Below, in pieces: positions 51,475 to 60,715 of a DNA stretch of 64,000 nucleotides (position 1 is its first letter; the number at the start of each line of letters is the position of its first letter). This stretch comes from DATBLE01 sp963791425 (lineage in GTDB: Bacteria; Actinomycetota; Thermoleophilia; Gaiellales; Gaiellaceae): contig CAWBSE010000008.1 in the NCBI GenBank assembly GCA_963791425.1, positions 1 through 64,000 of the forward strand, read 5' to 3'. The translations under genes and the position numbers were made by a program. The notes under the pieces were generated by a model. That model saw only the letters and a list, made by a program, of their open reading frames with translations. It searched no databases and was not told the origin of the DNA.

Positions 51475-52205
51475 GCGCCGAGGCTCGTCCCCGCCCGGCG
51501 TTCTACGCGCTCGCCCAGGGGAGCTGGCGCGACTACGTCACCGTGCTGCACCCGCCGTACACGGCGTGGCATCTCAGCTACGTCGTGATCGGCGCGGCAC
51601 TGGCGCCGCACTGGTACCCGGGCCGGCTCGGCGCCGCCCTGCTCGCGTTCTTCCTCGCGGTGGGGGTCGGCGCCCACGCCCTCGACGAGCTGAACGGGCG
51701 ACCGCTGGCCACGCGGATCCCGTCCTCCGTGCTGGCGACCATGGCCGGCGTGTCGATCGCGGCGGCGGTCGCGATCGGGATCGCCGGCGCCGTCGTCTTC
51801 GACCTGTGGCTGCTCGCCTTCGTGGCGGTCGGCGCCTTCGTCGTCTGCGCGTACAACCTCGAGCTCTTCCGCGGCCGCTTCCACTCCGACGCGTGGTTCG
51901 CCGTCGACTGGGGCGCGTTCCCGCTCCTGGCCACCTACTTCGCGTGCGCCGGGAAGATCACGGTCGAGGCCGTGCTCGCCGCCGTGTTCGCGGCGCTCTC
52001 GAGCTACGCGCAGCGCCGGCTGTCGAGCCCGGTGCGGCGGCTGCGGCGCGAGGTGGCGTCGGTGTCCGGCTCGGTCGAACTTGCCGACGGCACGCGTGAG
52101 CCGCTCACGCGCGAGACCCTGATCGCCGGAAACGAGGCCGCGCTGCGCGCGCTCGGGCTGGCCATGGTCGCTCTCGCCGTCGCCCTCGTCTTCCTCAGGA
52201 CGTAG
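51471..52205 (+). CDS. UbiA-like integral membrane protein
   Basis: 244 aa, ATGA overlap with the methyltransferase. About six hydrophobic helices; HALDELNGRPLATRIP and CAYNLELFRGRFHSD sit where UbiA prenyltransferases carry Asp-rich motifs, but the canonical NDxxD is incomplete. Possibly a divergent prenyltransferase or a non-catalytic relative. Context with UbiE supports quinone/lipid metabolism. Confidence 0.65.
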   Translation: MSAEARPRPAFYALAQGSWRDYVTVLHPPYTAWHLSYVVIGAALAPHWYPGRLGAALLAFFLAVGVGAHALDELNGRPLATRIPSSVLATMAGVSIAAAVAIGIAGAVVFDLWLLAFVAVGAFVVCAYNLELFRGRFHSDAWFAVDWGAFPLLATYFACAGKITVEAVLAAVFAALSSYAQRRLSSPVRRLRREVASVSGSVELADGTREPLTRETLIAGNEAALRALGLAMVALAVALVFLRT

Positions 52206-52214
52206 GCTGCAGGC

Positions 52215-52325
52215 ATGAAAGGTGCAGACAAGCAGAAGAAGGGCACGAAAAAGCCGGCGCAGCGGTCGCTGAAGGAGAAGCGCCAGGAGAAGCGCGCCGC
52301 CAAGAAGCCCGGCGGCACCATCTAG
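52215..52325 (+). CDS. Small Lys-rich protein
   Basis: 36 aa, ATG with GCAGGC upstream: MKGADKQKKGTKKPAQRSLK followed by EKRQEKRAAKKPGGTI. Half the residues are Lys or Arg. Short basic proteins of this kind recur in related genomes downstream of unrelated genes; the role is unknown. Confidence 0.5.
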   Translation: MKGADKQKKGTKKPAQRSLKEKRQEKRAAKKPGGTI

Positions 52326-52374
52326 CCGCTCCACGCTCGGCCAGATCGGACACGTCGGTACCATTCTGCGTGCC

Positions 52375-54288
52375 TTGGCACGGGGTCTGGTGAACGGTAG
52401 GAGGATCATTTGGCTGGCAGCTGCGACGCTGCTGCCGGCGTTCGCGCTGCTGGGCGCCCCCGGCGCGACGGCAGGCCCGGCGCAGCCGAGCTTCCGATCG
52501 CTCGTCGCTCCGCCGGCGCCCGTCCTGTTCGGCCGCGCGCCCGGCGTCCGCAATCTGCCGTCGAAGAAGTCGGAGTGCAGCGGAGGCGTGATCTGCTCCG
52601 AGGTCGTCGTCCCCCTCGATCGCACCGGCGTCGTGCCGGGAACGGTCGCGCTCCACGTCGAGGTCGTCCCGGCGATCGGGACTCCGCGCGGCGCGATGTT
52701 CCTGATCGCGGGCGGGCCTGGCCAGGGCTCGGCGCACGTGTTCGGGCTCGACAGTGAGGGCACCGTCGGGCTCTTCCGCTTCCTCTTCCCCGGCTACACG
52801 CTCGTCGCGTACGACGACCGCGGCACGGGCACGTCCGGCCTGCTCGACTGCCCGAGCGTCCAGGCCGCGATCACCGCCGATCAGCAGCGTGCGGCCGCAA
52901 CCGCCTGCGCCACCGCGATCGGCCCGCCGCGCGACTTCTACAGCACCGCCCAGCACGCCGAGGATCTCGAGGCGGTGCGACAGGCGATCGGTTTCGACAA
53001 GGTCGGCCTCTTCGGTGTCTCGTACGGGACGAAGCTCGCGATGGCCTACGCCCTGGCACATCCCGACCACGTCGACCGGCTGATCCTCGACTCGGTGCTG
53101 CCGCCGGAGGCGCCCGACCCGTACAGCGCCAACGTCATGCGCGACATGCCCGGGACACTCACAGCGTTCTGCTCGGACGGCAGCTGCAAGGCGGCGACGA
53201 GCAACTACGCGGGCGACGTCGTCGCCGTGGCGAACACGCTCGCGGCCAAGCCGGTCACCGGCAAGGTGCTGCTGCCGAGCGGCAAGACGGTGAGCAAGAC
53301 GCTCGACGGCCTCGGCTTCCTCGCCACCGTGCTCGACTCCGACCTCAACCCCGGTCTCGCCGCCGAGCTGCCCGCGGTCACGCATGCCGCGCGCAACGGC
53401 AACACGCAGCCGCTCCTGCGGCTCGCGTTCCTGCGTGACGCCGGCTCGGTGACGCCGTCGATCGATCTCAGCGGCGGGCTCTACGCCGCGACCGTCTGCC
53501 ACGACGGGCCGTTCCCGTGGTCACCGGACACGGCGCCGAGCGCCCGCCAGGCGATCCTCAACGCCGCGGTCGCGGCTCTCCCGGCCGGGACGTTCGGCCC
53601 CTTCGGATCGTGGGCGTACCGCTTCGGCAACGCCGACTTCTGCGTCGGCTGGCCGACGCCGGCCGGCGGCGCTGCGCTCGGCACCGGCCCGCTGCCCAAC
53701 GTCCCGATGCTCGCGATCAGCGGCGGCTACGACATGCGGACGCCCACCGAGGGCGCCGCCTCGGTCGTGTCACGCTTCCCGCAGGGGCGGCTGCTCGTCG
53801 TCCCCGGAGTCGGCCACAGCACGGTCACCGCCGACCCGTCCGGCTGCGCCATCCAGTCCCTGCGGCTCTGGATGACCGGCGGCACCCCGCCGGCACAGTG
53901 CCCGCGGTCGCTGCCGATCCTGCCGCCGATCCCTGCCCTCCCCGCAGGCAAGGTGCCCGCGAAGCCCTGGAGCGCGCTGACGACCTACTCGATCGCCTCG
54001 AAGACGATCGCCGAGGCCGAGGCCTCCTGGATCGGGTCGAGCTCGTCGCAGGTGCCCGGCATCTACGGCGGCAAGCTCGTCGCCGGGTCGCGCCAGTTCA
54101 CCCTCACCCGCTACGCGATCGCGCCGGGTGTGGCCCTCACGGGCACGGTCAAGGTGACCAGCAGCGGGCTTCCCGTGCGGTTCCAGGGGACGCTGACGGT
54201 CACCGGCGCGTCCGCCGCGACCGGGATCCTCGGACTCAGCGGCACCAGCCTGCGCGGCACGCTCGGCGGCCGGCTTGTCGGCAAGTAA
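52375..54288 (+). CDS. Secreted alpha/beta hydrolase with C-terminal TAP-like domain
   Basis: 637 aa from TTG (GTG 52390 also possible). Signal peptide WLAAATLLPAFALLGAPGA. Oxyanion region LIAGGPGQGSAH, nucleophile elbow VGLFGVSYGTKLAMAYA (Ser), acid in AISGGYDMRTP, catalytic His in VPGVGHSTV. This is the tripeptidyl-aminopeptidase-like family of secreted actinobacterial exopeptidases. About 130 extra C-terminal residues form a beta-rich domain. Confidence 0.9.
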   Translation: MARGLVNGRRIIWLAAATLLPAFALLGAPGATAGPAQPSFRSLVAPPAPVLFGRAPGVRNLPSKKSECSGGVICSEVVVPLDRTGVVPGTVALHVEVVPAIGTPRGAMFLIAGGPGQGSAHVFGLDSEGTVGLFRFLFPGYTLVAYDDRGTGTSGLLDCPSVQAAITADQQRAAATACATAIGPPRDFYSTAQHAEDLEAVRQAIGFDKVGLFGVSYGTKLAMAYALAHPDHVDRLILDSVLPPEAPDPYSANVMRDMPGTLTAFCSDGSCKAATSNYAGDVVAVANTLAAKPVTGKVLLPSGKTVSKTLDGLGFLATVLDSDLNPGLAAELPAVTHAARNGNTQPLLRLAFLRDAGSVTPSIDLSGGLYAATVCHDGPFPWSPDTAPSARQAILNAAVAALPAGTFGPFGSWAYRFGNADFCVGWPTPAGGAALGTGPLPNVPMLAISGGYDMRTPTEGAASVVSRFPQGRLLVVPGVGHSTVTADPSGCAIQSLRLWMTGGTPPAQCPRSLPILPPIPALPAGKVPAKPWSALTTYSIASKTIAEAEASWIGSSSSQVPGIYGGKLVAGSRQFTLTRYAIAPGVALTGTVKVTSSGLPVRFQGTLTVTGASAATGILGLSGTSLRGTLGGRLVGK

Positions 54289-54299
54289 GGCCGGCCCGG

Positions 54300-55178
54300 C
54301 TAGGAGAACTTCGCGCTGAACGGGCGCGTGACCGACGTGCCCTGCACGGTCACCGTGATCGTGCCCCGCATCGTCCGGCCCTTGGCCGTCTTCGGGATCT
54401 TCCAGACACAGGTCGCGATGCCGTTCGCGACGACGTGTGCTGATGCGGGCAGCCGCTTGCCGGCGAGCGACGCAACGCAGGCGACCTTTCCGGACTGCAC
54501 CGGGCCGGCGGTGTCGTTCTCGGTGACGGCCATCGAGACCGAGTAACTCTTGCCGGCCTTCGGCGGCTTGGGCGACGTCGTCAGCGAGGTGACCGAGAGC
54601 ACGATCTTGGTCAGCACGTTGTACGAGAAGAAGCCGTGGCCGGGGTCCGGCGCCAGGTCGCGGTGGATATTGTCGAAGACCGGGTTGCCGGATGCGTCGA
54701 GGGTGACGCCCGACACTGCGATCACGCCGAAATTGATCGCCTTCGTGTGGTCGAGATCGGCGGCGGAGACGTGGATCGTCGCGCCGTTCGCGTAGGCGAA
54801 GGTGAGCGAGGACTGCTGCGACGCCTGCAGGTAGTCGCTGCCGTTCCATTTGAAGAGCGTGACCACGCCCGGATCGAGCTCGATCACGTACTCGGCGCCG
54901 TTCGCGTCGGCGTCGCCCGTGTTCGGGTTGTGGTCGGTGTCCAGGAAGATCAGGACGAACATGTCCTGGGTCAGCGCCGGGCGGTTCGGAATGTTGATCT
55001 GGAAGGTGATCATCCCGGCGTCGTCGTTCGAGACCTGGACGGTGGTGATGTCCGGCGCGGTCGCGTCCTCGCCGACCGAGTCGTTGAAGGTGGTGGAGTT
55101 GCTGGCCGACCCGCCGAGCGCGGCCGGCACACCGACCAGGAGCGCTGCGAGCGCCAGTAGCAACGCGAACTTCTTCAC
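54300..55178 (-). CDS. Secreted beta-rich protein with DOMON/Ig-like features
   Basis: 292 aa from GTG. Signal peptide KFALLLALAALLVGVPAALG. The first domain has VLIFLDTDHNPNTGDADANG, an Asp-rich calcium-like loop, and AEYVIELDPG; the second, about 90 residues, is Ig-like (VLSVTSLTTSPKPPKAGKSY). Extracellular, probably ligand- or wall-binding. Family not identified. Confidence 0.75.
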   Translation of the reverse strand: MKKFALLLALAALLVGVPAALGGSASNSTTFNDSVGEDATAPDITTVQVSNDDAGMITFQINIPNRPALTQDMFVLIFLDTDHNPNTGDADANGAEYVIELDPGVVTLFKWNGSDYLQASQQSSLTFAYANGATIHVSAADLDHTKAINFGVIAVSGVTLDASGNPVFDNIHRDLAPDPGHGFFSYNVLTKIVLSVTSLTTSPKPPKAGKSYSVSMAVTENDTAGPVQSGKVACVASLAGKRLPASAHVVANGIATCVWKIPKTAKGRTMRGTITVTVQGTSVTRPFSAKFS

Positions 55179-55204
55179 GCCCGGAAGAGTAGACGAAGGA
55201 CACG

Positions 55205-55244
55205 CGTCAGGGCCCGCCCCGGCGATCCGGGGCAGGCCCTGACG
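55205..55244 (-). terminator. Strong hairpin after the PepSY-like gene
   Basis: CGTCAGGGCC-C-GCCCCGG pairs with CCGGGGC-A-GGCCCTGACG around CGAT: 17 base pairs with one mismatch. It lies directly downstream of the minus-strand gene at 55251. Confidence 0.7.
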
Positions 55245-55250
55245 GGTGGG

Positions 55251-55718
55251 TCAGGCGGTCGGCTGCCCGGGGCGCATGCCCTGGCCGCCCGGCGGGGGGC
55301 CGGGCATGCCGGTCTCGACGCTGACGACGTCGAACGACTTGTCGACGTAGACCGTCGTGAGCGTCCCGTCCGACTTGACCATGTGCACCTCGTACGCGGC
55401 GTGGCCGTCCGCGTCGGTCTCGACGCGACTGACGGTCGCGCCGGGCACCCTGGCGACCGCGGCCGCCTGCACCTTGCTCGCGGTATCGCCGGTGAGCACG
55501 GTCTCGTCCGACCGCTGGTGCCCCCAGCCCTGCGGAGGAGTCTGCGGCGAGGCCTGACTCGACGCAGTGGTCGCGGGGGACAGGGTCAGGCTCCCCTGGC
55601 TCTGGCTCGAGCCGGCGCCGCCGGCCGCGCTTGCGATGCCGTAGCTTCCGGCGATCGCCCCGAGCGCAACGGCGCCGACGGCGCCGATCCGCATGAGGCG
55701 TCTTCCGTGCTTGTCCAT
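55251..55718 (-). CDS. Secreted PepSY-like protein
   Basis: 155 aa, ATG after AAGGAGCACTCCG. Signal peptide RIGAVGAVALGAIAGSYGIASA. The mature domain has VLTGDTASKVQAAAVARVPG and VSRVETDADGHAAYEVHMVK followed by TTVYVDKSFDVVSVE, the two-helix/three-strand PepSY pattern. PepSY proteins often modulate extracellular proteases. Pro/Gly-rich tail. Confidence 0.75.
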   Translation of the reverse strand: MDKHGRRLMRIGAVGAVALGAIAGSYGIASAAGGAGSSQSQGSLTLSPATTASSQASPQTPPQGWGHQRSDETVLTGDTASKVQAAAVARVPGATVSRVETDADGHAAYEVHMVKSDGTLTTVYVDKSFDVVSVETGMPGPPPGGQGMRPGQPTA

Positions 55719-55811
55719 CGGAGTGCTCCTTTCGTTTGCGCGCCCGCTTTGGACGCACTCCGACTTTCGCCGCCGAACGTGAAGGGAGCCTGGGAAGTTT
55801 GTGAGAGGAGC

Positions 55812-56226
55812 CTAGGAGCCGGTGCGGGGCTCGAAGACACGGCACACCCCGGTCGGCTCGACCGGCGCGTGCCATTCCTCGCAGTAGCCGCTCCGCCCCT
55901 TGCCCGGCCGGAAGCGCGCGCAGCCGCCGCACGAGAACACCGCATTGCCGTCGCCGTACCCCGCCTCCGCAGGCGGCTCGGGGCGGTCACCGTCACCCCA
56001 CGCGAGGCGGCCCTTCCCCCAGGCCTTCGCCCGGTAGAGCGCCTCGTCGGCGCGCTGGAAGAAGCTCTCGGCATCGTCGTCGCGCCGGAGCTCGACCGCC
56101 CCGGCCGAGACCCCGACGGGGGACAGCATCCTGGCCGTCGGACTCGACGCGGAGGTTCGTGACCTCGCGCCGGAAACGCTGGTAGAGGAGATCGGCGCCG
56201 TCGCCTTCGGGCCTGTTCCCACTTCC
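55812..56226 (-). pseudogene. C-terminal fragment of a GGDEF diguanylate cyclase with a Cys-rich tail
   Basis: Frame one gives GADLLYQRFRREVTNLRVES, frame two continues VGVSAGAVELRRDDDAESFF and QRADEALYRAKAWGKGR, the standard end of GGDEF domains. The GG(D/E)EF catalytic loop and everything before it are missing, so no cyclase activity is expected. The tail CGGCARFRPGKGRSGYC with a further VCRVF is an unusual four-Cys cluster, possibly metal-binding. Confidence 0.6.
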
Positions 56227-56410
56227 CCAATTGCCTCTCCCCTACGTCGGAGGCGGTTGGACCGCCGCACTCCAGGAGACAGGCGTACTCGTCTGCGGCA
56301 ATCGAGACATGGCCGCGCTCGGGCTGCCGGCTACCGGCCGTGACCGTAGCCGTCCGCCCGGTCAGGGACGAGGCGCTGCACTACTCTCTTCGGATGACGC
56401 GAGCAACGCC

Positions 56411-58096
56411 GTGAGCGCCGACAGTCCTGCCACCCCCGAGAAAAGCGACTTCATCCGCGAGATCGTCGCTGCCGACGTGCGCGAGGGCAGGGTCTCGGAG
56501 GTCGTGACCCGCTTCCCGCCCGAGCCGAACGGATACCTCCACATCGGCCACCCGAAGGCGATCGCACTCAACTTCGGGATCGCCGAGGAGTTCGGCGGCC
56601 GCTGCCATCTGCGCTTCGACGACACGAACCCGATCAAGGAAGAGCAGGAGTACATCGAGGCGATCCAGCGGGACATCCGCTGGCTCGGCTTCGACTGGGG
56701 CGACCATCTCTACTACGCCTCCGACTACTTCCAGCAGCTCTACGACTGGGCCGTCCACCTGATCGAGGCCGGCAAGGCGTACGTCGACGATCAATCCGCC
56801 GACGAGATCCGCGAGCGCCGCGGCACCTTCACCGAGACGGGTACGAACAGCCGCTGGCGCGAACGCCCGGTCGAGGAGAGCCTCGACCTGTTCGAGCGCA
56901 TGCGGGCGGGCGAGTTTCCGGACGGCGCCCGGGTGCTCAGGGCGAGGATCGACATGGCATCGCCCAACATCAACATGCGCGACCCGGTGCTCTACCGGAT
57001 CCTGCACGCGACCCACCCGCGGACCGGCGACGAGTGGTGCATCTACCCGCTGTACGACTTCGCCCACGGCCAATCGGACGCGATCGAGGGCATCACCCAC
57101 TCGATCTGCACACTCGAGTTCGAGGATCACCGGCCGCTCTACGACTGGCTGATCGAGAACCTGCCCGTGCCTTCGCGGCCCCGCCAGTACGAGTTCGCCC
57201 GCCTCAACCTCACGTACACCGTGCTCTCCAAGCGCTTCCTGGGCCGAGTCGTGAGCGAGGGCCACGTGCGTGGCTGGGACGATCCCCGGATGCCCACCGT
57301 CTCGGGCCTGCGCCGGCGCGGCTTCCCGCCCGAGGGCCTGCGCCGCTTCCTGGACGTGGTCGGGGTAGGAGGCAAGGGTCAGAGCGCGGTCGAGATCGAG
57401 TCGCTCGAGCATGAGGCAAGGGACGTGATGAACCGGACGGCGGCGCGGCGGTTCGCGGTCCTGCGCCCGCTCAAGCTCGTGATCGAGAACTACCCCGAGG
57501 GGCGGGTCGAGGAGATGGAGGCCGTCAACAACCCGGAGGATCCCTCGGCCGGGACGCGCACGGTGCAGTTCACGCGCGAGCTCTGGATCGAGCGTGACGA
57601 CTTCATGGAGGACCCGCCGAGTAAGTTCTTCCGCCTCGCCCCCGGCCGCGAGGTGCGGCTCCGCTACGCCTACTTCGTCACCTGCACCCAGGTGGTGAAG
57701 GACGCAGGCGGCGTGATCGTCGAGCTCCGCTGCACCTACGATCCGGAGACGCGCGGCGGCGACGCCCCGGACGGGCGCCGGCCCAAGGCGACGTTGCACT
57801 GGCTTTCCGCCGAGCACGCCGTGCCGGCGGAAGTCCGTCTCTATGATCGGCTCTTCACCCGCCCCGATCCCGGCGCAGACGGCGACCCCTTCGCCGACAT
57901 CAACCCCGACTCGGAGACGGTTCTCGGTGAGTGCCTGGTCGAGCGCACGCTCGCTGAGCTTCCGATCGGCGAGACCGTCCAGTTCGAGCGCCTCGGCTAC
58001 TTCTGCCCGGATCCCGACTCGACGCCCGGGCGACTCGTCTTCAACCGCACGCTCGGCCTCAGGGACACGTGGGCCAGGATCGAAGCAAAGGGCTGA
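56411..58096 (+). CDS. glnS: Glutaminyl-tRNA synthetase
   Basis: 561 aa from GTG 56411. Class I signatures: FPPEPNGYLHIGHPKA (HIGH) and TYTVLSKRFL (KMSKS equivalent). GlnRS-type features include FDDTNP, YPLYDFAHGQSDAIEGITHS and TLEFEDHRPLYDWL; C-terminal anticodon-binding beta-barrels are present and length is normal. It charges tRNA-Gln directly. Many actinobacteria use the Glu-tRNA amidotransferase route instead, so this gene may reflect an older acquisition. Confidence 0.95.
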   Translation: MSADSPATPEKSDFIREIVAADVREGRVSEVVTRFPPEPNGYLHIGHPKAIALNFGIAEEFGGRCHLRFDDTNPIKEEQEYIEAIQRDIRWLGFDWGDHLYYASDYFQQLYDWAVHLIEAGKAYVDDQSADEIRERRGTFTETGTNSRWRERPVEESLDLFERMRAGEFPDGARVLRARIDMASPNINMRDPVLYRILHATHPRTGDEWCIYPLYDFAHGQSDAIEGITHSICTLEFEDHRPLYDWLIENLPVPSRPRQYEFARLNLTYTVLSKRFLGRVVSEGHVRGWDDPRMPTVSGLRRRGFPPEGLRRFLDVVGVGGKGQSAVEIESLEHEARDVMNRTAARRFAVLRPLKLVIENYPEGRVEEMEAVNNPEDPSAGTRTVQFTRELWIERDDFMEDPPSKFFRLAPGREVRLRYAYFVTCTQVVKDAGGVIVELRCTYDPETRGGDAPDGRRPKATLHWLSAEHAVPAEVRLYDRLFTRPDPGADGDPFADINPDSETVLGECLVERTLAELPIGETVQFERLGYFCPDPDSTPGRLVFNRTLGLRDTWARIEAKG

Positions 58097-58271
58097 AGCG
58101 GGCCGGGCGGCTCCCAGCCCTCGACGGTCCTGACCTCGAACCAGCCGTTGCTCGCGTGGGCTGCGGGTCAGGGTAAAGCACCGGGGGAGCATGAGACGAG
58201 CACCCACGGCATCGCACTGGCCCGCATGACACACGCAACCAAGCGTTTCCGCATGGCTACACGGGCCGAAA

Positions 58272-58343
58272 TGGGCGCGGCTGGGATCGAACCAGCGACC
58301 TCCCGCGTGTGAAGCGGGCGCTCTCCCGCTGAGCTACGCGCCC
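58272..58343 (-). tRNA. tRNA-Val (anticodon CAC)
   Basis: 72 nt; acceptor GGGCGCG/CGCGCCC, anticodon arm CCGCTTCACACGCGG with CAC, T-arm CTGGTTCGATCCCAG. CCA not encoded. Confidence 0.95.
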
Positions 58344-58414
58344 GGAGAGAACGACAGGGTACCGCGATCCGCAGGCGCCGCCAGGGCCAGCGTCGCTGTG
58401 CAACCCTCTGGCCG

Positions 58415-58870
58415 ATGCAGCCGACACGGCTCCGTTGGATCGCTCTCGCCGCCATGCTCGCGGTCGCCGTTCTCGCGGCCGGCTGCGGCAGTGGCGGGCC
58501 GGGCTCGACGGTCGCTGCCACGCCGCTCCCGAGCTACATGGCGACGTACCCGTCCGGGCAGCCCACCGCCGCCTACTTTCTTCAGTGGGAGCAGCGAGGC
58601 GACGCAGTCGACGGAACGCTCACCTTCGTCTACCCCACGGCCGTGGACACCCCTCGGCAGACCGAGCCGGTCGCGGGCAAGGTCGACGGGCAGAAGATCT
58701 CCCTCGAGGTCGGCACGGATGCGCCGCAGACATGGAAGGGACGGCGGGTCGGGCGAACGATCGTGTTCGAGGTCGAGTTCGCCAACGGCTCCGTCCAGAC
58801 GTTGACGTTCGTCCCCGCAACGCTCGCCGCCTACAGGCGGACGGTGGCGGCCCTGCGCGCCCGGAACTGA
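58415..58870 (+). CDS. Lipoprotein of unknown function
   Basis: 151 aa, ATG. Lipobox in LAVAVLAAGCGSGG; mature domain beta-rich (YFLQWEQRGDAVDGTLTFVY, VGRTIVFEVEFANGSVQTLT). Exported and lipid-anchored. No catalytic motif seen. Confidence 0.7.
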   Translation: MQPTRLRWIALAAMLAVAVLAAGCGSGGPGSTVAATPLPSYMATYPSGQPTAAYFLQWEQRGDAVDGTLTFVYPTAVDTPRQTEPVAGKVDGQKISLEVGTDAPQTWKGRRVGRTIVFEVEFANGSVQTLTFVPATLAAYRRTVAALRARN

Positions 58871-58877
58871 GCGCCGG

Positions 58878-59447
58878 TCAGCTGTTCTCGTCGAGGCCGA
58901 ACGTGACGAACTCGTCGTTCGGCACCCAGCCGAGGCCGCTCGCAAGCCGGTTCGTGTAGTTGAACATCGCCGCGACCTCGGTGATGTCCATCACGTCCTC
59001 GTCCGTCCAGCCGACGGCGCGGAGCGCTTCGATGTCCGCCTCGGTGCACTGGGCCGAGCGCTCGGTGAGCTTGACCGCGAAGTCGAGCATCACGCGGTCG
59101 CGCGGCTCCAGGTCTGCGTACCGGTAGTTGGTCCGCAGCTGCTCGACGAGCACCGGGTCACCGGTCAGCTTCCGGAGGAATGCGCTGTGCGAGACCATGC
59201 AGTAGTGGCAGCGGTTCGTCGTCGAGACGACGACGGCGATCATCTCGCGCCGCACCTTGCTCAGCCCCGAGTCGCCGCGCATCAGCTCGTTGTAGAGCTC
59301 GTTCCACAGCTCGAGGTGCTTCGGCCGGACCGAATATGCCGCGACGACGTTCGGGACGAAGCCGAGCTTCTCGGCCGCCTTGTCGGCCATCTCCTTCGCG
59401 ACCGGAGGCAGGTCGTCGTCGGACGGCGTTCGGAGCCACGAGACCAC
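58878..59447 (-). CDS. AhpD-like / peroxidase-related carboxymuconolactone decarboxylase-family protein
   Basis: 189 aa from GTG. All-helical, with the redox motif RCHYCMVSHSAFLRKL (CxxCxxxH) preceded by REMIAVVVSTTN, as in alkylhydroperoxidase AhpD-like proteins. Likely a thiol peroxidase or a partner of one. Complete length. Confidence 0.9.
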   Translation of the reverse strand: MVSWLRTPSDDDLPPVAKEMADKAAEKLGFVPNVVAAYSVRPKHLELWNELYNELMRGDSGLSKVRREMIAVVVSTTNRCHYCMVSHSAFLRKLTGDPVLVEQLRTNYRYADLEPRDRVMLDFAVKLTERSAQCTEADIEALRAVGWTDEDVMDITEVAAMFNYTNRLASGLGWVPNDEFVTFGLDENS

Positions 59448-59601
59448 GAAGACGAGTCTAGATGGTTGGTACCATCGCCCTGCCCGGTCGCGCTAGGCGG
59501 GGAGCTAGCGGTTCCCTGTACTCGCAATCCGCTCTAGCGAGGCCGAATACCGTCCGAGGGGCGGGTTCTTCGGGGCCTGGGCCCGAAAGCGCAGCGTTGA
59601 C

Positions 59602-59698
59602 GGCCAGGTTCCGCGCACTGGGAGCCTTCGAACCGCGTCAGGTCCGGAAGGAAGCAGCGCTAAGGAGTTCCTCTCAGGTGCCGCGGTCAGGCCTGGCC
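59602..59698 (+). ncRNA. ffs: Signal recognition particle RNA (small bacterial 4.5S type)
   Basis: 97 nt. The conserved apical domain GTCAGGTCCGGAAGGAAGCA is present, and the ends GGCCAGG and CCTGGCC pair perfectly. It binds Ffh in co-translational targeting. It lies upstream of dnaX, with recR at the window end, a common bacterial order. Confidence 0.93.
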
Positions 59699-59779
59699 CG
59701 AGCAAGCGAATCGGGTTCCTCCCGGGGAAGCCGTTTCGACGCCGGTTGCGCGACCGGGCGTTTTCTCTAGAGTCGAACC

Positions 59780-60715
59780 GTGGGCTTGACGCATCTCGAC
59801 GAGGCCGTGCGCCGTGAGCTCAGCATCGGCCATCTGAACGCGACGTGGTCGTTCGTGGGCGAGGCGGCCGACTGCGTCGGGGTCGGCGTCCGCCGGATCG
59901 AGGTCGCCAACGGAGGCTGGTCGACGCCGGCGCACGAGCACGGGCGCCAGGAGGAGATCTTCTACGTCCTCGCCGGACGGGGCCTCTCGTGGCAGGCCGG
60001 CAAGGCTTCGGAGATCGGCGCCGGCGACTGCATCGTGTACCGGCCGGGCCAGGGAGCCCACTCGATACACGGGCTGGACGGCCTGGACGTACTCGCGTTC
60101 GGCCAGCGCGGGGGCGACGAGGCTCCGCGCTTCCCTCGGCTCGGCGCGTCGCTCCTCGGCAGCCGCTGGGTGGAATCGCAGGACGGCGCCTTCGACGGCT
60201 TCCCGATCCAGTTCGTCAAGGAGTCCGAGCTCGGCCCACCCGAACTGCCGGCCCAGCCGGATCCCCGCCCGGCCACGATCGTGAACGTCGGCGCTGTCGA
60301 GGGCAAGACCGAGGATCGTCCGCTTGTGCAGCGCACGCGACGCAACCTCGGACGCGCGGGCGGGTCGGTGGCGACCGGCATCCAGCACGTCGAGGTCGCC
60401 CCGGGCAAGGAGTCCGGCCCGCAGCACTGCCACTCCATGGAGGAGGAGGTCTTCGTCGTATTGGGCGGGAACGGAGTGCTCGTCCTCGGCGACGAGGAGA
60501 TTCCGGTGCGCGAGGGGCACGTCGTATCGCGCGCACCGGCGACCGGGGTGGCCCACATGTTCCGTGCCGGAGGCGGCGGGCTCACCTACCTCGCGTACGG
60601 GACGCGCGAGCCCGGCGACCTGTGCTTCTACCCGCGCTCGAACAAGATCAACTTCGGCGGCCTCGGAGTCGTCGCCCGGATCGAGGCGCTCGACTACTGG
60701 GACGGCGAGGGCTGA
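59780..60715 (+). CDS. Two-domain cupin (bicupin)
   Basis: 311 aa from GTG. First cupin: ANGGWSTPAHEHGRQEEIFY with GDCIVYRPGQGAHSI. Second cupin: GPQHCHSMEEEVFVVLGGNG with GHVVSRAPATGVAHMF. Metal-type His/Glu ligands are present in both. Pattern of small bicupin dioxygenases or isomerases; substrate unknown. Its 3' end overlaps the convergent broken MBL gene by 22 bp. Confidence 0.82.
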   Translation: MGLTHLDEAVRRELSIGHLNATWSFVGEAADCVGVGVRRIEVANGGWSTPAHEHGRQEEIFYVLAGRGLSWQAGKASEIGAGDCIVYRPGQGAHSIHGLDGLDVLAFGQRGGDEAPRFPRLGASLLGSRWVESQDGAFDGFPIQFVKESELGPPELPAQPDPRPATIVNVGAVEGKTEDRPLVQRTRRNLGRAGGSVATGIQHVEVAPGKESGPQHCHSMEEEVFVVLGGNGVLVLGDEEIPVREGHVVSRAPATGVAHMFRAGGGGLTYLAYGTREPGDLCFYPRSNKINFGGLGVVARIEALDYWDGEG

